The notes beneath the pieces were generated by a model, which was not told the DNA's origin, made no database searches, and worked only from the letters and a program-made list of their open reading frames with translations. From Clostridia bacterium (lineage in GTDB: Bacteria > Bacillota > Clostridia > Lachnospirales > CAG-274), in the NCBI GenBank assembly GCA_030536675.1, contig JAUNPM010000012.1:269-15460 (forward strand): 15,192 nt of DNA, given 5' to 3'. Below, piece by piece: positions 1 to 6,874 of the stretch. Position 1 is the first letter of the stretch. Every line of letters begins with the position of its first letter. A program made the translations under genes and the position numbers.

Positions 1-522
1 ATAAATATGCTTGTGAGAACTTATGCATGGAGAGGTATACTTGAAAAAACGGGACTTATAAATTCGATGCTGGGATTATTTGGAATAGGACCCTTTAAGC
101 TCCTTGAAACGCCTTTTGCCGTTGTGCTTGGTATGGTATATAATTTTGTGCCTTTTATGATATTGCAGATATACACGGCTTTAAGCAAAATGGACAACAG
201 CTATATTGAGGCGGCAAGCGATCTGGGAGCGAATAAGGTCCAGACCTTTATAAAGGTAACTCTTCCTTTGTCCGTTCCCGGAATTATAAGCGGAATAACT
301 CTTGTGTTTCTGCCTGCCGTGTCAAGCTTCTTTATTCCGAAGCTTTTAGGCGGCGGTCAATATATGCTTATAGGTAATGTAATTGAAAATCAATTTCTTA
401 CGACGGGAAACTGGGGATTCGGAAGTGCTATTTCCCTTATAATGTCTGTTATAATCGTAATTGCAATGTATGCGGCAAGACGTATAGACAAACGTATCTC
501 CGTAAAAGGAGGTAATGACTGA
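1..522 (+). CDS. potB: Spermidine/putrescine ABC transporter permease PotB, 5'-truncated by the window edge
   Basis: Inner-membrane permease of the polyamine importer PotABCD; it pairs with PotC to form the channel. The reading frame is open from base 1 (two codons precede the first ATG at 7), and about 173 codons remain of a family usually near 270-285 residues. The ATG at 7 is therefore an internal methionine, not the start. The sequence resembles the C-terminal part of PotB: an RTYAW stretch, several hydrophobic segments, and the EAA loop that contacts the ATPase (EAASDLG at about 208-228, continuing to an LP-x-SVPGI motif near 280). Its TGA overlaps the potC ATG by one base (520-524), and the potC ribosome binding site lies inside its last codons, which indicates translational coupling. 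The family is secure; polyamine specificity rests on the PotD neighbour. Confidence 0.93.
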   Translation: MNMLVRTYAWRGILEKTGLINSMLGLFGIGPFKLLETPFAVVLGMVYNFVPFMILQIYTALSKMDNSYIEAASDLGANKVQTFIKVTLPLSVPGIISGITLVFLPAVSSFFIPKLLGGGQYMLIGNVIENQFLTTGNWGFGSAISLIMSVIIVIAMYAARRIDKRISVKGGND

Positions 523-1346
523 TGAAAAATAATAAAATAAGATCAAGGGAAAACAAACATATTTTTTCAAAAATATTTATAGTATTGCTTATGTTTTTCT
601 TTTATCTGCCAATAGTATATACTGTGGTATTTTCATTTAATAAATCAAAATCTTTAAGTAAATTTACGGGATTTTCATTGCAGTGGTATACAAAGCTGTT
701 TAACAACAGCGATATGATGGATTCTATATTTTATACAATAGCTATTGCAGTAATTGCAACAGTGGTGGCAACAATTGCGGGGACTGTAACTGCAATTGGT
801 CTTTCAAAATCAAATAAGGTCTTAAGAGGCATTGTTGAACAAATAAATGACCTGCCTATTATGAATCCCGATATTGTAACGGCAATAGGTCTTTTGATGT
901 TTTTCAGCTCTCTTGCTGTGAAAAAGGGATTTTTGACCTTGCTTTTGGCACATATTATGTTTTGTATACCATTTGTAATATTAAGCGTTATGCCAAAGCT
1001 AAGATCTCTTGATCCCAATATACTTGACGCAGCTCTTGATCTGGGCTGTACTCCCGTGCAGGCTCTTACAAAGGTAATTGTGCCACAGATAACGTCGGGG
1101 ATATTAGCAGGTGCCCTTATTTCATTTACAATGAGCTTTGATGATTTTGTGATATCATACTTTGTTACGGGAAACGGAGTAAACAACATTTCAATTATGA
1201 TATATACAATGGCTAAGAGGGTAAATCCCACAATAAATGCTGTTTCAACTCTTATAATAGGTGTAATAACAATAGGGCTTTTGGTTGTGAACATTGCGCC
1301 TGTAATAAGAGAAAAAAATAAAATTAAAAAGGAGAAAATCAAATGA
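522..1346 (+). CDS. potC: Spermidine/putrescine ABC transporter permease PotC
   Basis: Second permease of the polyamine importer, 274 residues, close to the usual 255-275. It has about six hydrophobic segments, the first near residues 18-36. The EAA-type loop reads DAALDLG (from about 1026) and continues to a PQITSGI motif; this is the docking site for the PotA ATPase. The start is well fixed: AAAAGGAGG at 504-512 ends nine bases before the ATG at 522. The gene overlaps potB by one base and potD by four (ATGA at 1343-1346). The last residues are very basic (KNKIKKEKIK), typical of a cytoplasmic tail, and their codons also encode the potD ribosome binding site. A 203-codon minus-strand frame over the same bases is a shadow. 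Confidence 0.95.
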   Translation: MKNNKIRSRENKHIFSKIFIVLLMFFFYLPIVYTVVFSFNKSKSLSKFTGFSLQWYTKLFNNSDMMDSIFYTIAIAVIATVVATIAGTVTAIGLSKSNKVLRGIVEQINDLPIMNPDIVTAIGLLMFFSSLAVKKGFLTLLLAHIMFCIPFVILSVMPKLRSLDPNILDAALDLGCTPVQALTKVIVPQITSGILAGALISFTMSFDDFVISYFVTGNGVNNISIMIYTMAKRVNPTINAVSTLIIGVITIGLLVVNIAPVIREKNKIKKEKIK

Positions 1347-2419
1347 AAAAAATTATTGCATTGGCGGCAGCTTCTGTTTTTATGCTTTCAGGCTGCGGAG
1401 GTTCAGGTCAGTCAACAGAGGATGCTGTTGCAAAATACGGTTCTGACACACTTAAGTTTTATAACTGGGGTGAATATATAGGTGAGGACGTTATTGCCAA
1501 CTTTGAAAAGGAATACGGTGTAGATGTAATATCAGAATATTTTGATTCAAATGAGGCAATGTATACTAAGCTCCAGGCGGGAGATAAATATGATATACTT
1601 GTTCCTTCCGATTATATGATAGAGAGGCTGATAAGGGAAGATATGCTTCAGCCTATTGACAAGAGCGTTATACCTAACTTGGAAAATCTTGCAGACGGTG
1701 TTAAAAATCTTGACTATGATCCCGACAATACCTATTCAGTGCCTTATTTCTGGGGTGATGTGGGACTTCTGTATAATAAAAACAACGTGTCTAAGGAAGA
1801 AATAGAGGCAGAGGGATACAATATACTTAAAAATGAAAAATATAAGGGAAGTATATATATATATGATTCCGAAAGAGATGCTTTTATGGTTGCTTTAAAG
1901 GCTTTGGGCTATTCAATGAATACCGAAAGCGATGATGAGATAAATGCGGCTTATGAGTGGCTTAAGGAAGTAAATTCCACAATGGAGCCTTCTTATGTAA
2001 CAGATGAGGTCATTGATTCAATGGCTAACGGAAACAAGGACATTGCCGTTGTTTACAGCGGTGACGCAGCTTATATTTTGTCACAGAATGAGGATATGGC
2101 TTTTTGCATACCTAATGAGGGTACAAATATATGGAGCGACGCTATGGTAATACCTAAAAATGCGGAAAATCCAAAGCTGGCAAATGAATTTATAAATTAT
2201 ATTTTGAGCTATGATGCTTCCTATTCAAATTCATCAACTGTAGGCTATGCTTCTTCAAATAAGGAGGTTCTTGAAGAAATGTCCTCAGAGGGCGGAGAAT
2301 ATTATGAAAATGAAGCCTATATGCCGAGAATAGGATATGAAAAGGATGAAATTTTTAAGGATAATGAAGTGCTGAGAGTTAAGCTGTCAGAGCTTTGGGC
2401 TAAGGTCAAGGCAGAATAA
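1343..2419 (+). CDS. potD: Polyamine-binding lipoprotein PotD
   Basis: Extracytoplasmic solute-binding protein that delivers spermidine or putrescine to PotBC, 358 residues. The N-terminus is a lipoprotein signal: basic MKK, a hydrophobic stretch, then the lipobox LSGC with the lipidated cysteine at residue 18, so the mature protein is membrane-anchored as expected in a Gram-positive cell. The mature part matches the PotD/PotF fold: NWGEYI at 41-46, SDY at 89-91, and a WSD motif at 264-266 corresponding by alignment from memory to the Trp-x-Asp pair that contacts polyamine in E. coli PotD. Where E. coli has a Trp before the second lobe pocket, this protein has Tyr in VVYSGD (236-241). The start follows AAAAAGGAGA at 1326-1335. 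It is the last gene of the operon; an intrinsic terminator follows 21 bases after the stop. Putrescine versus spermidine preference cannot be decided. Confidence 0.94.
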   Translation: MKKIIALAAASVFMLSGCGGSGQSTEDAVAKYGSDTLKFYNWGEYIGEDVIANFEKEYGVDVISEYFDSNEAMYTKLQAGDKYDILVPSDYMIERLIREDMLQPIDKSVIPNLENLADGVKNLDYDPDNTYSVPYFWGDVGLLYNKNNVSKEEIEAEGYNILKNEKYKGSIYIYDSERDAFMVALKALGYSMNTESDDEINAAYEWLKEVNSTMEPSYVTDEVIDSMANGNKDIAVVYSGDAAYILSQNEDMAFCIPNEGTNIWSDAMVIPKNAENPKLANEFINYILSYDASYSNSSTVGYASSNKEVLEEMSSEGGEYYENEAYMPRIGYEKDEIFKDNEVLRVKLSELWAKVKAE

Positions 2420-2440
2420 TAAAAAATATTTTGAAATGAG

Positions 2441-2472
2441 AAACAGTTGTTCGTAAATGAGCAGCTGTTTTT
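2441..2472 (+). terminator. Intrinsic terminator of the pot operon
   Basis: A 12-base-pair stem (2441-2452 with 2459-2470) with loop GTAAAT; the 3' arm runs into TTTTT. Two positions are G-U pairs in the plus-strand RNA. They become A-C mismatches in the minus-strand RNA, which also has no U-run after the stem, so the element works only for pot transcription. Confidence 0.85.
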
Positions 2473-2514
2473 AAAATGGAAGTGTTTGAATATTAAGCTG
2501 TGGTTTTAATGGAT

Positions 2515-2997
2515 TTAATTTTTATACTCTGACATAGTGCTTATAATGAGCATTAGGGAGTTATCAAAGCCTGTTTGTGCTTTATTGTATAAGTTTATTA
2601 AATCCTTTGGGGTTAATATAAAGGATTTGTCCTTTAAATATATTTTGTATTCAAATGAGGAATTATTAGTTTGTGGACAATTTAATTTTTCGTATTTAAT
2701 ATTAAGCCTTTTAAAGGCATTTAGGACAGACTGTATTTGCTTTGTTGTTTCTTCATTTATTTTATTATCATTGTCTATTATATCTTTAAGTAAATGGAAA
2801 TTTTGAAGGGAATCTTTTAAATCCGAAATATTAAGATCTAAAGCATTGGCAATTTTCAATTGAATGTCAATTGGAGGTATTCTTGTGCCTGCTTCGTAAT
2901 TTATAAGCGCATTTCTTGAGATCCCTGATTTTTCGGCAAGCTCCTTTTGGGTCAAATTTTGCTTTTTTCGTTCTTTTTTTATTTCTTCTCCTGTCAT
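2515..2997 (-). CDS. XRE-family (HTH_3) transcriptional regulator with an unassigned C-terminal half
   Basis: 160-residue protein. Residues 5-60 form a Cro/C1-type helix-turn-helix: EEIKKERKKQNLTQKELAEK, then SGISRNALINYEAGTR, ending in the usual A-x-ALDLNISDL helix. It should bind DNA as a dimer. Residues 65-160 match no domain I recognise; they are charged, with a predicted helical stretch (about 70-105) and a small strand-rich segment (KIYLKDKSFIL). No zinc ligands, peptidase motif or membrane segment is visible. The start has a good GGAGG (3005-3009) seven bases upstream. It lies downstream of cstA on the same strand, beyond the cstA terminator, and converges on the pot operon. The gene is visibly more AT-rich than its neighbours, so acquisition by transfer is possible. 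The target is unknown; the pot operon, cstA or its own promoter are all possible. Confidence 0.85.
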   Translation of the reverse strand: MTGEEIKKERKKQNLTQKELAEKSGISRNALINYEAGTRIPPIDIQLKIANALDLNISDLKDSLQNFHLLKDIIDNDNKINEETTKQIQSVLNAFKRLNIKYEKLNCPQTNNSSFEYKIYLKDKSFILTPKDLINLYNKAQTGFDNSLMLIISTMSEYKN

Positions 2998-3040
2998 TTG
3001 TTTACCTCCGAAATTTTAATAAGAAAATGTTGGGTTGTTG

Positions 3041-3110
3041 ACTTTTTTGTACTGCAAAAGTGTAAAATTTATTTTAAAAAAGTGCTTATGCTTTAGGATA
3101 AAAAAGTACC
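3041..3110. repeat. Spaced ACTTTT motifs upstream of the XRE gene
   Basis: The minus strand carries ACTTTT three times in the same orientation (plus-strand AAAAGT ending at 3061, 3083 and 3107, spaced 22 and 24 bases) and once inverted (ACTTTT at 3041-3046). The inverted copy and its nearest neighbour make a dyad, ACTTTT-N9-AAAAGT (3041-3061). The spacing is about two helical turns. It could be an autoregulatory operator array, but the region is A/T-rich and chance is not excluded. Confidence 0.3.
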
Positions 3111-3155
3111 TTGTATCTTAAATGTATACATTGTACACAAAAGATACAAGGTACT
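3100..3155 (-). terminator. Terminator of cstA with nested dyads
   Basis: A perfect 15-base inverted repeat (3105-3119 with 3141-3155, AGTACCTTGTATCTT and its complement) encloses a 21-base loop. On the minus strand the stem is followed by six T residues (complement of 3100-3105), which fits an intrinsic terminator for cstA. On the plus strand no T-run follows. The loop contains the perfect palindrome AATGTATACATT (3121-3132) and an adjacent TGTACA (3132-3137), more symmetry than termination needs. Confidence 0.8.
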
Positions 3156-3212
3156 GAAATTAAATTGATCAACTGCTCTGTAAATTACTGTAGTAAAAAC
3201 AGACTGCTTGTT

Positions 3213-4895
3213 TTAGGCTTTAGCTGTATTTACTTTTTCTGTAAGAGCTTTTAAGCCGCTTATTGAAACGATAATACCAAGTATGAATAATGCAACGGCA
3301 AAGGCAAGCTGCAAAATGTCACCGCCCATATTAGTCGTTGTTGCATTAATAACACCTGTAAACTTAGTATAAATTGTGATACAAAGCATTGAAAGTGTAA
3401 CTAAAAGCATAATGATCATTGGGATCCAAAGCATCCAGCCTTGTCTGTTTGTTTTCTTAAAGAATACTGCACAGGCAATAAGAGCAAGGGCTGATAAAAG
3501 CTGATTAGCTGAGCCAAACAATGGCCATATATCCTTATAGCCGACCTTAGCAAGAGCAAATGCAACTGCCAAGGTAATAAATGTGGAGAAGTATTTATTA
3601 GTACAAACCTTAGTTATACCGCTCATATTTTCTTCATCTGTATCTGCATCAAGGAAAAATTCCTCAAAGGCAAGTCTTCCTATTCTTGCAACAGAGTCAA
3701 GAGATGTAAGGGCAAAAGCGGAAACTGCAAGTGTAATAAGCGTCATACTGATGCTTTCCGGTATACCAAGCTTAACAAGGAAGCCTGCAACACCTGTTGC
3801 AAAAATAACAGGCTGCGTCATATCAGGAATAACTCCGCCCTTTGCAATAGCGCCTACTGCAATAAGAGCAATAACTGCAAGCATACTTTCCATAAGCATT
3901 GCACCAAAGGAAACAGGAAGCATATTTTTCTCGTTCTTGATCTGCTTTGATGCAGTACCTGATGAAACCAATGAGTGGAAGCCTGAAACTGCACCACAGG
4001 CAATAGTTACAAAAAGGTATGGAAAAACAGTCTGACCATCTACATTCCAACCGTTAAAGGCTTGAAGCTCCATAGTTGGGTTTGCAATAAGCACACCTAC
4101 AACTGAAGCAACTATCATTGCAACAAGGAGATAGCTGTTAAGGTAATCTCTTGGCTGAAGTAATATCCATACAGGAGCAATAGACGCAATTGCTATATAA
4201 ATAAATACAATAATGTGCCATGCACCTGTTCCTATGTATATAGGTACAAAAAGACCTACAGCAATACATACTACCAAAATGGCAATTGCAACAATGGTAT
4301 TGATCCACTTGTTTGCTTTGCTTTTTCTTAAATACATACCAAGACCTACTGCTGCAACAATGAAAAGACAGCTTGTCATTGCAACCTGACCGTTTGCAAG
4401 TATTGTAGAAGTGCCGTCATCGGAAAAGCCGTTAAATGTTTTACAAACAACATCGGCAAAGGCAGCAACTACAAGAATTGAGAATAACCACGTGAAAAGC
4501 ATAAAAAGCTTTTTGCCTATCTTACCAATGTAAAGCTCAATAATGTAACCGATAGTTCTGCCCTTGTTTTTAACAGACGCATACATTGATGCAAAATCCT
4601 GAACTGCACCGAAGAATACACCGCCGATCAAAATCCAAAGTAAAACAGGCACCCAGCCGAAAATTGCCGCCTGAATAGGACCGTTAATGGGACCTGCACC
4701 TGCAATTGATGCAAACTGGTGACCAAATACTACATTAGTATCGGCAGGAACATAGTCTACACCGTCCTCCATTTCATAGGCAGGCGTTTTTGCGTTTTCA
4801 TCGATACCCCATAAATTGGCAAGATACCTGCCGTAAATAAGGTATGCTCCGCCTAATACAATGATTGCTATAATCATCATAATTAAACCATTCAT
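3213..4895 (-). CDS. cstA: CstA-family carbon-starvation transporter (peptide or pyruvate uptake)
   Basis: Polytopic membrane protein of 560 residues, shorter than E. coli CstA (about 700) but usual for the Firmicutes branch. The family signature is clear near the N-terminus: VDYVPADTNVVFGHQ at 46-60, then FASIAGAGPINGP at 61-73, GWVPVLLWILIGGVFFGAVQDF at 80-101 and KNKGRTIG at 109-116. Many hydrophobic segments follow to the C-terminus, ending in the CstA-type C-terminal membrane region. Known members import peptides or pyruvate in nutrient-limited cells; which substrate applies here cannot be read from the sequence. The start is fixed by TAAGGAGG (4903-4910) placed seven bases upstream. The gene is divergent from hrcA, has a plausible promoter of its own, and ends at a strong hairpin before the XRE gene, so it appears to be a single-gene unit. 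No two-component sensor or response regulator is adjacent. Confidence 0.92.
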   Translation of the reverse strand: MNGLIMMIIAIIVLGGAYLIYGRYLANLWGIDENAKTPAYEMEDGVDYVPADTNVVFGHQFASIAGAGPINGPIQAAIFGWVPVLLWILIGGVFFGAVQDFASMYASVKNKGRTIGYIIELYIGKIGKKLFMLFTWLFSILVVAAFADVVCKTFNGFSDDGTSTILANGQVAMTSCLFIVAAVGLGMYLRKSKANKWINTIVAIAILVVCIAVGLFVPIYIGTGAWHIIVFIYIAIASIAPVWILLQPRDYLNSYLLVAMIVASVVGVLIANPTMELQAFNGWNVDGQTVFPYLFVTIACGAVSGFHSLVSSGTASKQIKNEKNMLPVSFGAMLMESMLAVIALIAVGAIAKGGVIPDMTQPVIFATGVAGFLVKLGIPESISMTLITLAVSAFALTSLDSVARIGRLAFEEFFLDADTDEENMSGITKVCTNKYFSTFITLAVAFALAKVGYKDIWPLFGSANQLLSALALIACAVFFKKTNRQGWMLWIPMIIMLLVTLSMLCITIYTKFTGVINATTTNMGGDILQLAFAVALFILGIIVSISGLKALTEKVNTAKA

Positions 4896-4929
4896 TAAAA
4901 TTCCTCCTTAATATTTAAAATGCAAATTA

Positions 4930-4958
4930 ATTTTACAACTTTTTTTAGGAAATTACAA
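4930..4958 (-). promoter_or_regulatory. Candidate sigma-A promoter of cstA
   Basis: On the minus strand, TTGTAA (4958-4953), a 17-base spacer and TAAAAT (4935-4930) precede the cstA ribosome binding site by about 20 bases. The -10 matches five of six and the -35 four of six consensus bases. The region is so AT-rich that other pairs are possible, for example TTTACA at 5031-5026. Confidence 0.45.
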
Positions 4959-5049
4959 TAAAAAATTAAGAAATTATTAAAATATTTTTAAATATAAAAC
5001 TTGCATAGGAATTTATATAAAAACTTGTAAAAAAATTTATTAAAAACTA

Positions 5050-5078
5050 TTGACAAAGTTTATTGGATGTGCTATATT
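5050..5078 (+). promoter_or_regulatory. Sigma-A promoter of the hrcA operon
   Basis: TTGACA (5050-5055, perfect) and TATATT (5073-5078, five of six) are separated by exactly 17 bases. Transcription should begin near 5085, so the CIRCE operator lies in the first 30 transcribed bases, the usual arrangement for HrcA control. Confidence 0.9.
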
Positions 5079-5087
5079 ATATTTAAA

Positions 5088-5116
5088 GTTAGCACTCGGT
5101 TTAAATGAGTGCTAAC
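5088..5116. promoter_or_regulatory. CIRCE operator bound by HrcA
   Basis: TTAGCACTC (5089-5097), nine bases, then GAGTGCTAA (5107-5115) is an exact match to the CIRCE consensus, and a flanking G/C pair extends each arm to ten. HrcA bound here represses the operon, and heat or misfolded protein that draws away GroEL relieves this (established for the family). The only CIRCE seen in the window is this one. Confidence 0.98.
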
Positions 5117-5126
5117 AAATGAAAGC

Positions 5127-5135
5127 GGAAGGTGA
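5127..5135 (+). promoter_or_regulatory. Ribosome binding site that decides the hrcA start
   Basis: GGAAGGTGA ends five bases before the GTG at 5141. An upstream in-frame GTG at 5132 lies inside this Shine-Dalgarno sequence and has no good site of its own, so 5141 is the better start. Confidence 0.7.
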
Positions 5136-5140
5136 TAAGT

Positions 5141-6205
5141 GTGGCTTTAAATGAAAGAAAAATAAAAATTTTGGAGGCAATTATCACTGACTATATTGCT
5201 ACTGCCGAACCTGTGGGTTCCAGAACAATAGCTAAAAAGTATGACTTGGGCGTTTCTCCTGCAACCATCAGAAATGAAATGAGTGATCTGGAGGAAATGG
5301 GCTTTATTGAACAGCCTCATACTTCGGCAGGAAGAATACCTTCTGAAAGAGGCTACAGACTTTATGTGGATAATATGATGAGGTCAAGAGAGCTTACAAG
5401 TGATGAGGTGGAATTTCTTAAAAATGCAATTTCCCTTAATGTAGGAAGAGTGGAATACCTTATGCAGCAGACTGCAAAGGCTCTTGCAATGCTTACCAAT
5501 TATACAACGGTGGTCACGGAGCCTAAAAGCACTAAGGTGAAAATAAAGCATATACAGCTTGTGCCCATAGATTCAAATACTGTGGCGGCTGTTGTTGTGA
5601 CAGACAGCAAGGCTATAAAAAACCATATTATAAGAACAGGTTCTCTTCCAAACGGAGAAGAGCTGTATAAAATATCATATGAAATAACAAATATTATTAA
5701 GGACTGTTCTCTTGAGGATATAGATAAAGAGGCAACGAGCAGGCTTATAAATAAGTTTGATAATTATAAGGAGCTTATTGCAAAGGTTTTTAAAGCAATA
5801 ATAAATACGGCAAGACAAGAGGAGGATGTGCATCTTTATACAAGCGGTGTGAGAAATCTTCTTGGATTTCCGGAATTCAGCGATATAGAAAAGGCGAGAA
5901 ATATTTTCAGAGCTTTTGAAGAAAAGGATATGCTTATTACTCTCTTAGGTGAGGGTGATGATAAAGCTGCCGACAAAATTCAGATATTAATAGGCGGTGA
6001 AAACAATATGGAGGAGTTGAAGGATTGCAGTATTGTTAAAGCTAATTACAAGTTTGGAGTTAATTCAATGGGACGTATTGGTGTTATAGGTCCCACAAGA
6101 ATGAATTATTCTCAGACGGTGTCTGTATTAGACGAAATTGTTAAAAAGCTGGATACTATAATTGATTCAATGCTTGGCAACGGAGAGGGAGGATATGATG
6201 GATAG
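5141..6205 (+). CDS. hrcA: Heat-inducible transcription repressor HrcA
   Basis: Repressor of class I heat-shock genes, which binds CIRCE as a dimer. With the GTG start at 5141 the product has 354 residues (357 if GTG 5132 is used); the family is usually near 340-350. The N-terminal winged helix is typical: ALNERKIKILEAI, then AEPVGSRTIAKKYDL, SPATIRNEMSDLEEMGFI and QPHTSAGRIPSERGYRLYVD. The rest is the dimerisation and inserted domain, ending in the conserved NSMGRIGVIGPTRMNY segment near the C-terminus. It is the first gene of its operon and autoregulated through the operator at 5088-5116. Its last codons overlap the start of grpE by eight bases and contain the grpE ribosome binding site. 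Confidence 0.97.
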   Translation: MALNERKIKILEAIITDYIATAEPVGSRTIAKKYDLGVSPATIRNEMSDLEEMGFIEQPHTSAGRIPSERGYRLYVDNMMRSRELTSDEVEFLKNAISLNVGRVEYLMQQTAKALAMLTNYTTVVTEPKSTKVKIKHIQLVPIDSNTVAAVVVTDSKAIKNHIIRTGSLPNGEELYKISYEITNIIKDCSLEDIDKEATSRLINKFDNYKELIAKVFKAIINTARQEEDVHLYTSGVRNLLGFPEFSDIEKARNIFRAFEEKDMLITLLGEGDDKAADKIQILIGGENNMEELKDCSIVKANYKFGVNSMGRIGVIGPTRMNYSQTVSVLDEIVKKLDTIIDSMLGNGEGGYDG

Positions 6206-6785
6206 CAGTATGGATAAGGATATGGAAAAGACGGTAGATCAAGACGCTGTTGAAAACAACGAAGAAGTGAAGGAAACGGCTGAAGAGAAAACAGAAGCAA
6301 AGGAATTTCAGGAAGATGAAAAAACTGAAGAAGAAACTCTTGAAGAAAAGCTGGTAAAGGCTGAAGAGCAGGTCAAGGAAGCTCAGGATAAATGGTTAAG
6401 ACAGCTTGCCGAATTTGAAAATTTCAGGAAAAGAACAAATCAGGAAAAACAGGGTATGTACAACAACGGCGTGAGAGATACGGTTGAAAAATTCCTTCCT
6501 GTTGTTGACAACTTTGAAAGAGCTGTTGCTGCTACAGAGGATAAGGAAAGCAGCACTTACAAGGGTATAGAAATGATTTTAAAGCAAATGCTTGATGTAA
6601 TGAAAGCGGCAGGCGTTGAAGAAATACCCGCAGAGGGCGAGCCTTTTGATCCAAACATTCATTCAGCGGTAATGCATATTGAAGATGAAAGCTGTGACGA
6701 AAATGTAGTCGTTGAGGTGTTCCAAAAGGGTTATAAGCACAGTGATAAGGTAATAAGACCTGCTATGGTCAAGGTTGCAAATTAG
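6198..6785 (+). CDS. grpE: Nucleotide exchange factor GrpE
   Basis: Co-chaperone that releases ADP from DnaK; 195 residues from the ATG at 6198. The first 50 residues are strongly acidic (Glu/Asp-rich), followed by a long dimerising coiled coil (about 45-110, with AEFENFRKRT at 71-80 and FLPVVDNFERA at 99-109). The C-terminal beta domain carries the family signature HSAVMHIEDES...NVVVEVFQKGYKH...VIRPAMVKVAN. Two adjacent ATGs (6195 and 6198) follow the purine-rich GGAGAGGGAGG (6182-6192); 6198 gives five-base spacing and 6195 only two, so I chose 6198. Another in-frame ATG at 6162 lies well inside hrcA without a ribosome binding site and is unlikely. The gene overlaps hrcA and precedes dnaK by 89 bases. 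Confidence 0.96.
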   Translation: MDSSMDKDMEKTVDQDAVENNEEVKETAEEKTEAKEFQEDEKTEEETLEEKLVKAEEQVKEAQDKWLRQLAEFENFRKRTNQEKQGMYNNGVRDTVEKFLPVVDNFERAVAATEDKESSTYKGIEMILKQMLDVMKAAGVEEIPAEGEPFDPNIHSAVMHIEDESCDENVVVEVFQKGYKHSDKVIRPAMVKVAN

Positions 6786-6789
6786 ACAT

Positions 6790-6818
6790 TTGTAATTTAA
6801 GCTGTCGAACACTTATAA
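6790..6818 (+). promoter_or_regulatory. Possible internal promoter before dnaK
   Basis: TTGTAA (6790-6795), 17 bases, then TTATAA (6813-6818) lies in the 89-base grpE-dnaK gap. The match is moderate (four of six at each box) in AT-rich DNA, and no CIRCE accompanies it, so any transcript from here would escape HrcA control. Confidence 0.25.
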
Positions 6819-6874
6819 GAAATCAAAAACAAGTAAAAAATTATATATAATTAATTTTAAAAGGAGAGAGAATA

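Noticed and set aside
731..1342. 203-codon minus-strand frame opposite potC
   Set aside because: It mirrors a membrane protein gene, has no ribosome binding site or promoter of its own, and potC is a clear family member with well-placed start and stop.
2537..2806. Plus-strand frame opposite the XRE gene
   Set aside because: No ribosome binding site, low-complexity hydrophobic translation, and the minus strand encodes a clear helix-turn-helix protein.
5119..5132. TGAAAGCGGAAGGT as a CcpA cre site near hrcA
   Set aside because: The left half fits the cre pattern but the right half does not, and the bases are needed for the hrcA ribosome binding site.
6162..6197. Upstream ATG at 6162 as the grpE start
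   Set aside because: It lies inside hrcA, lacks a Shine-Dalgarno sequence, and would add 12 residues not typical of GrpE; GGAGAGGGAGG at 6182-6192 points to 6195 or 6198.
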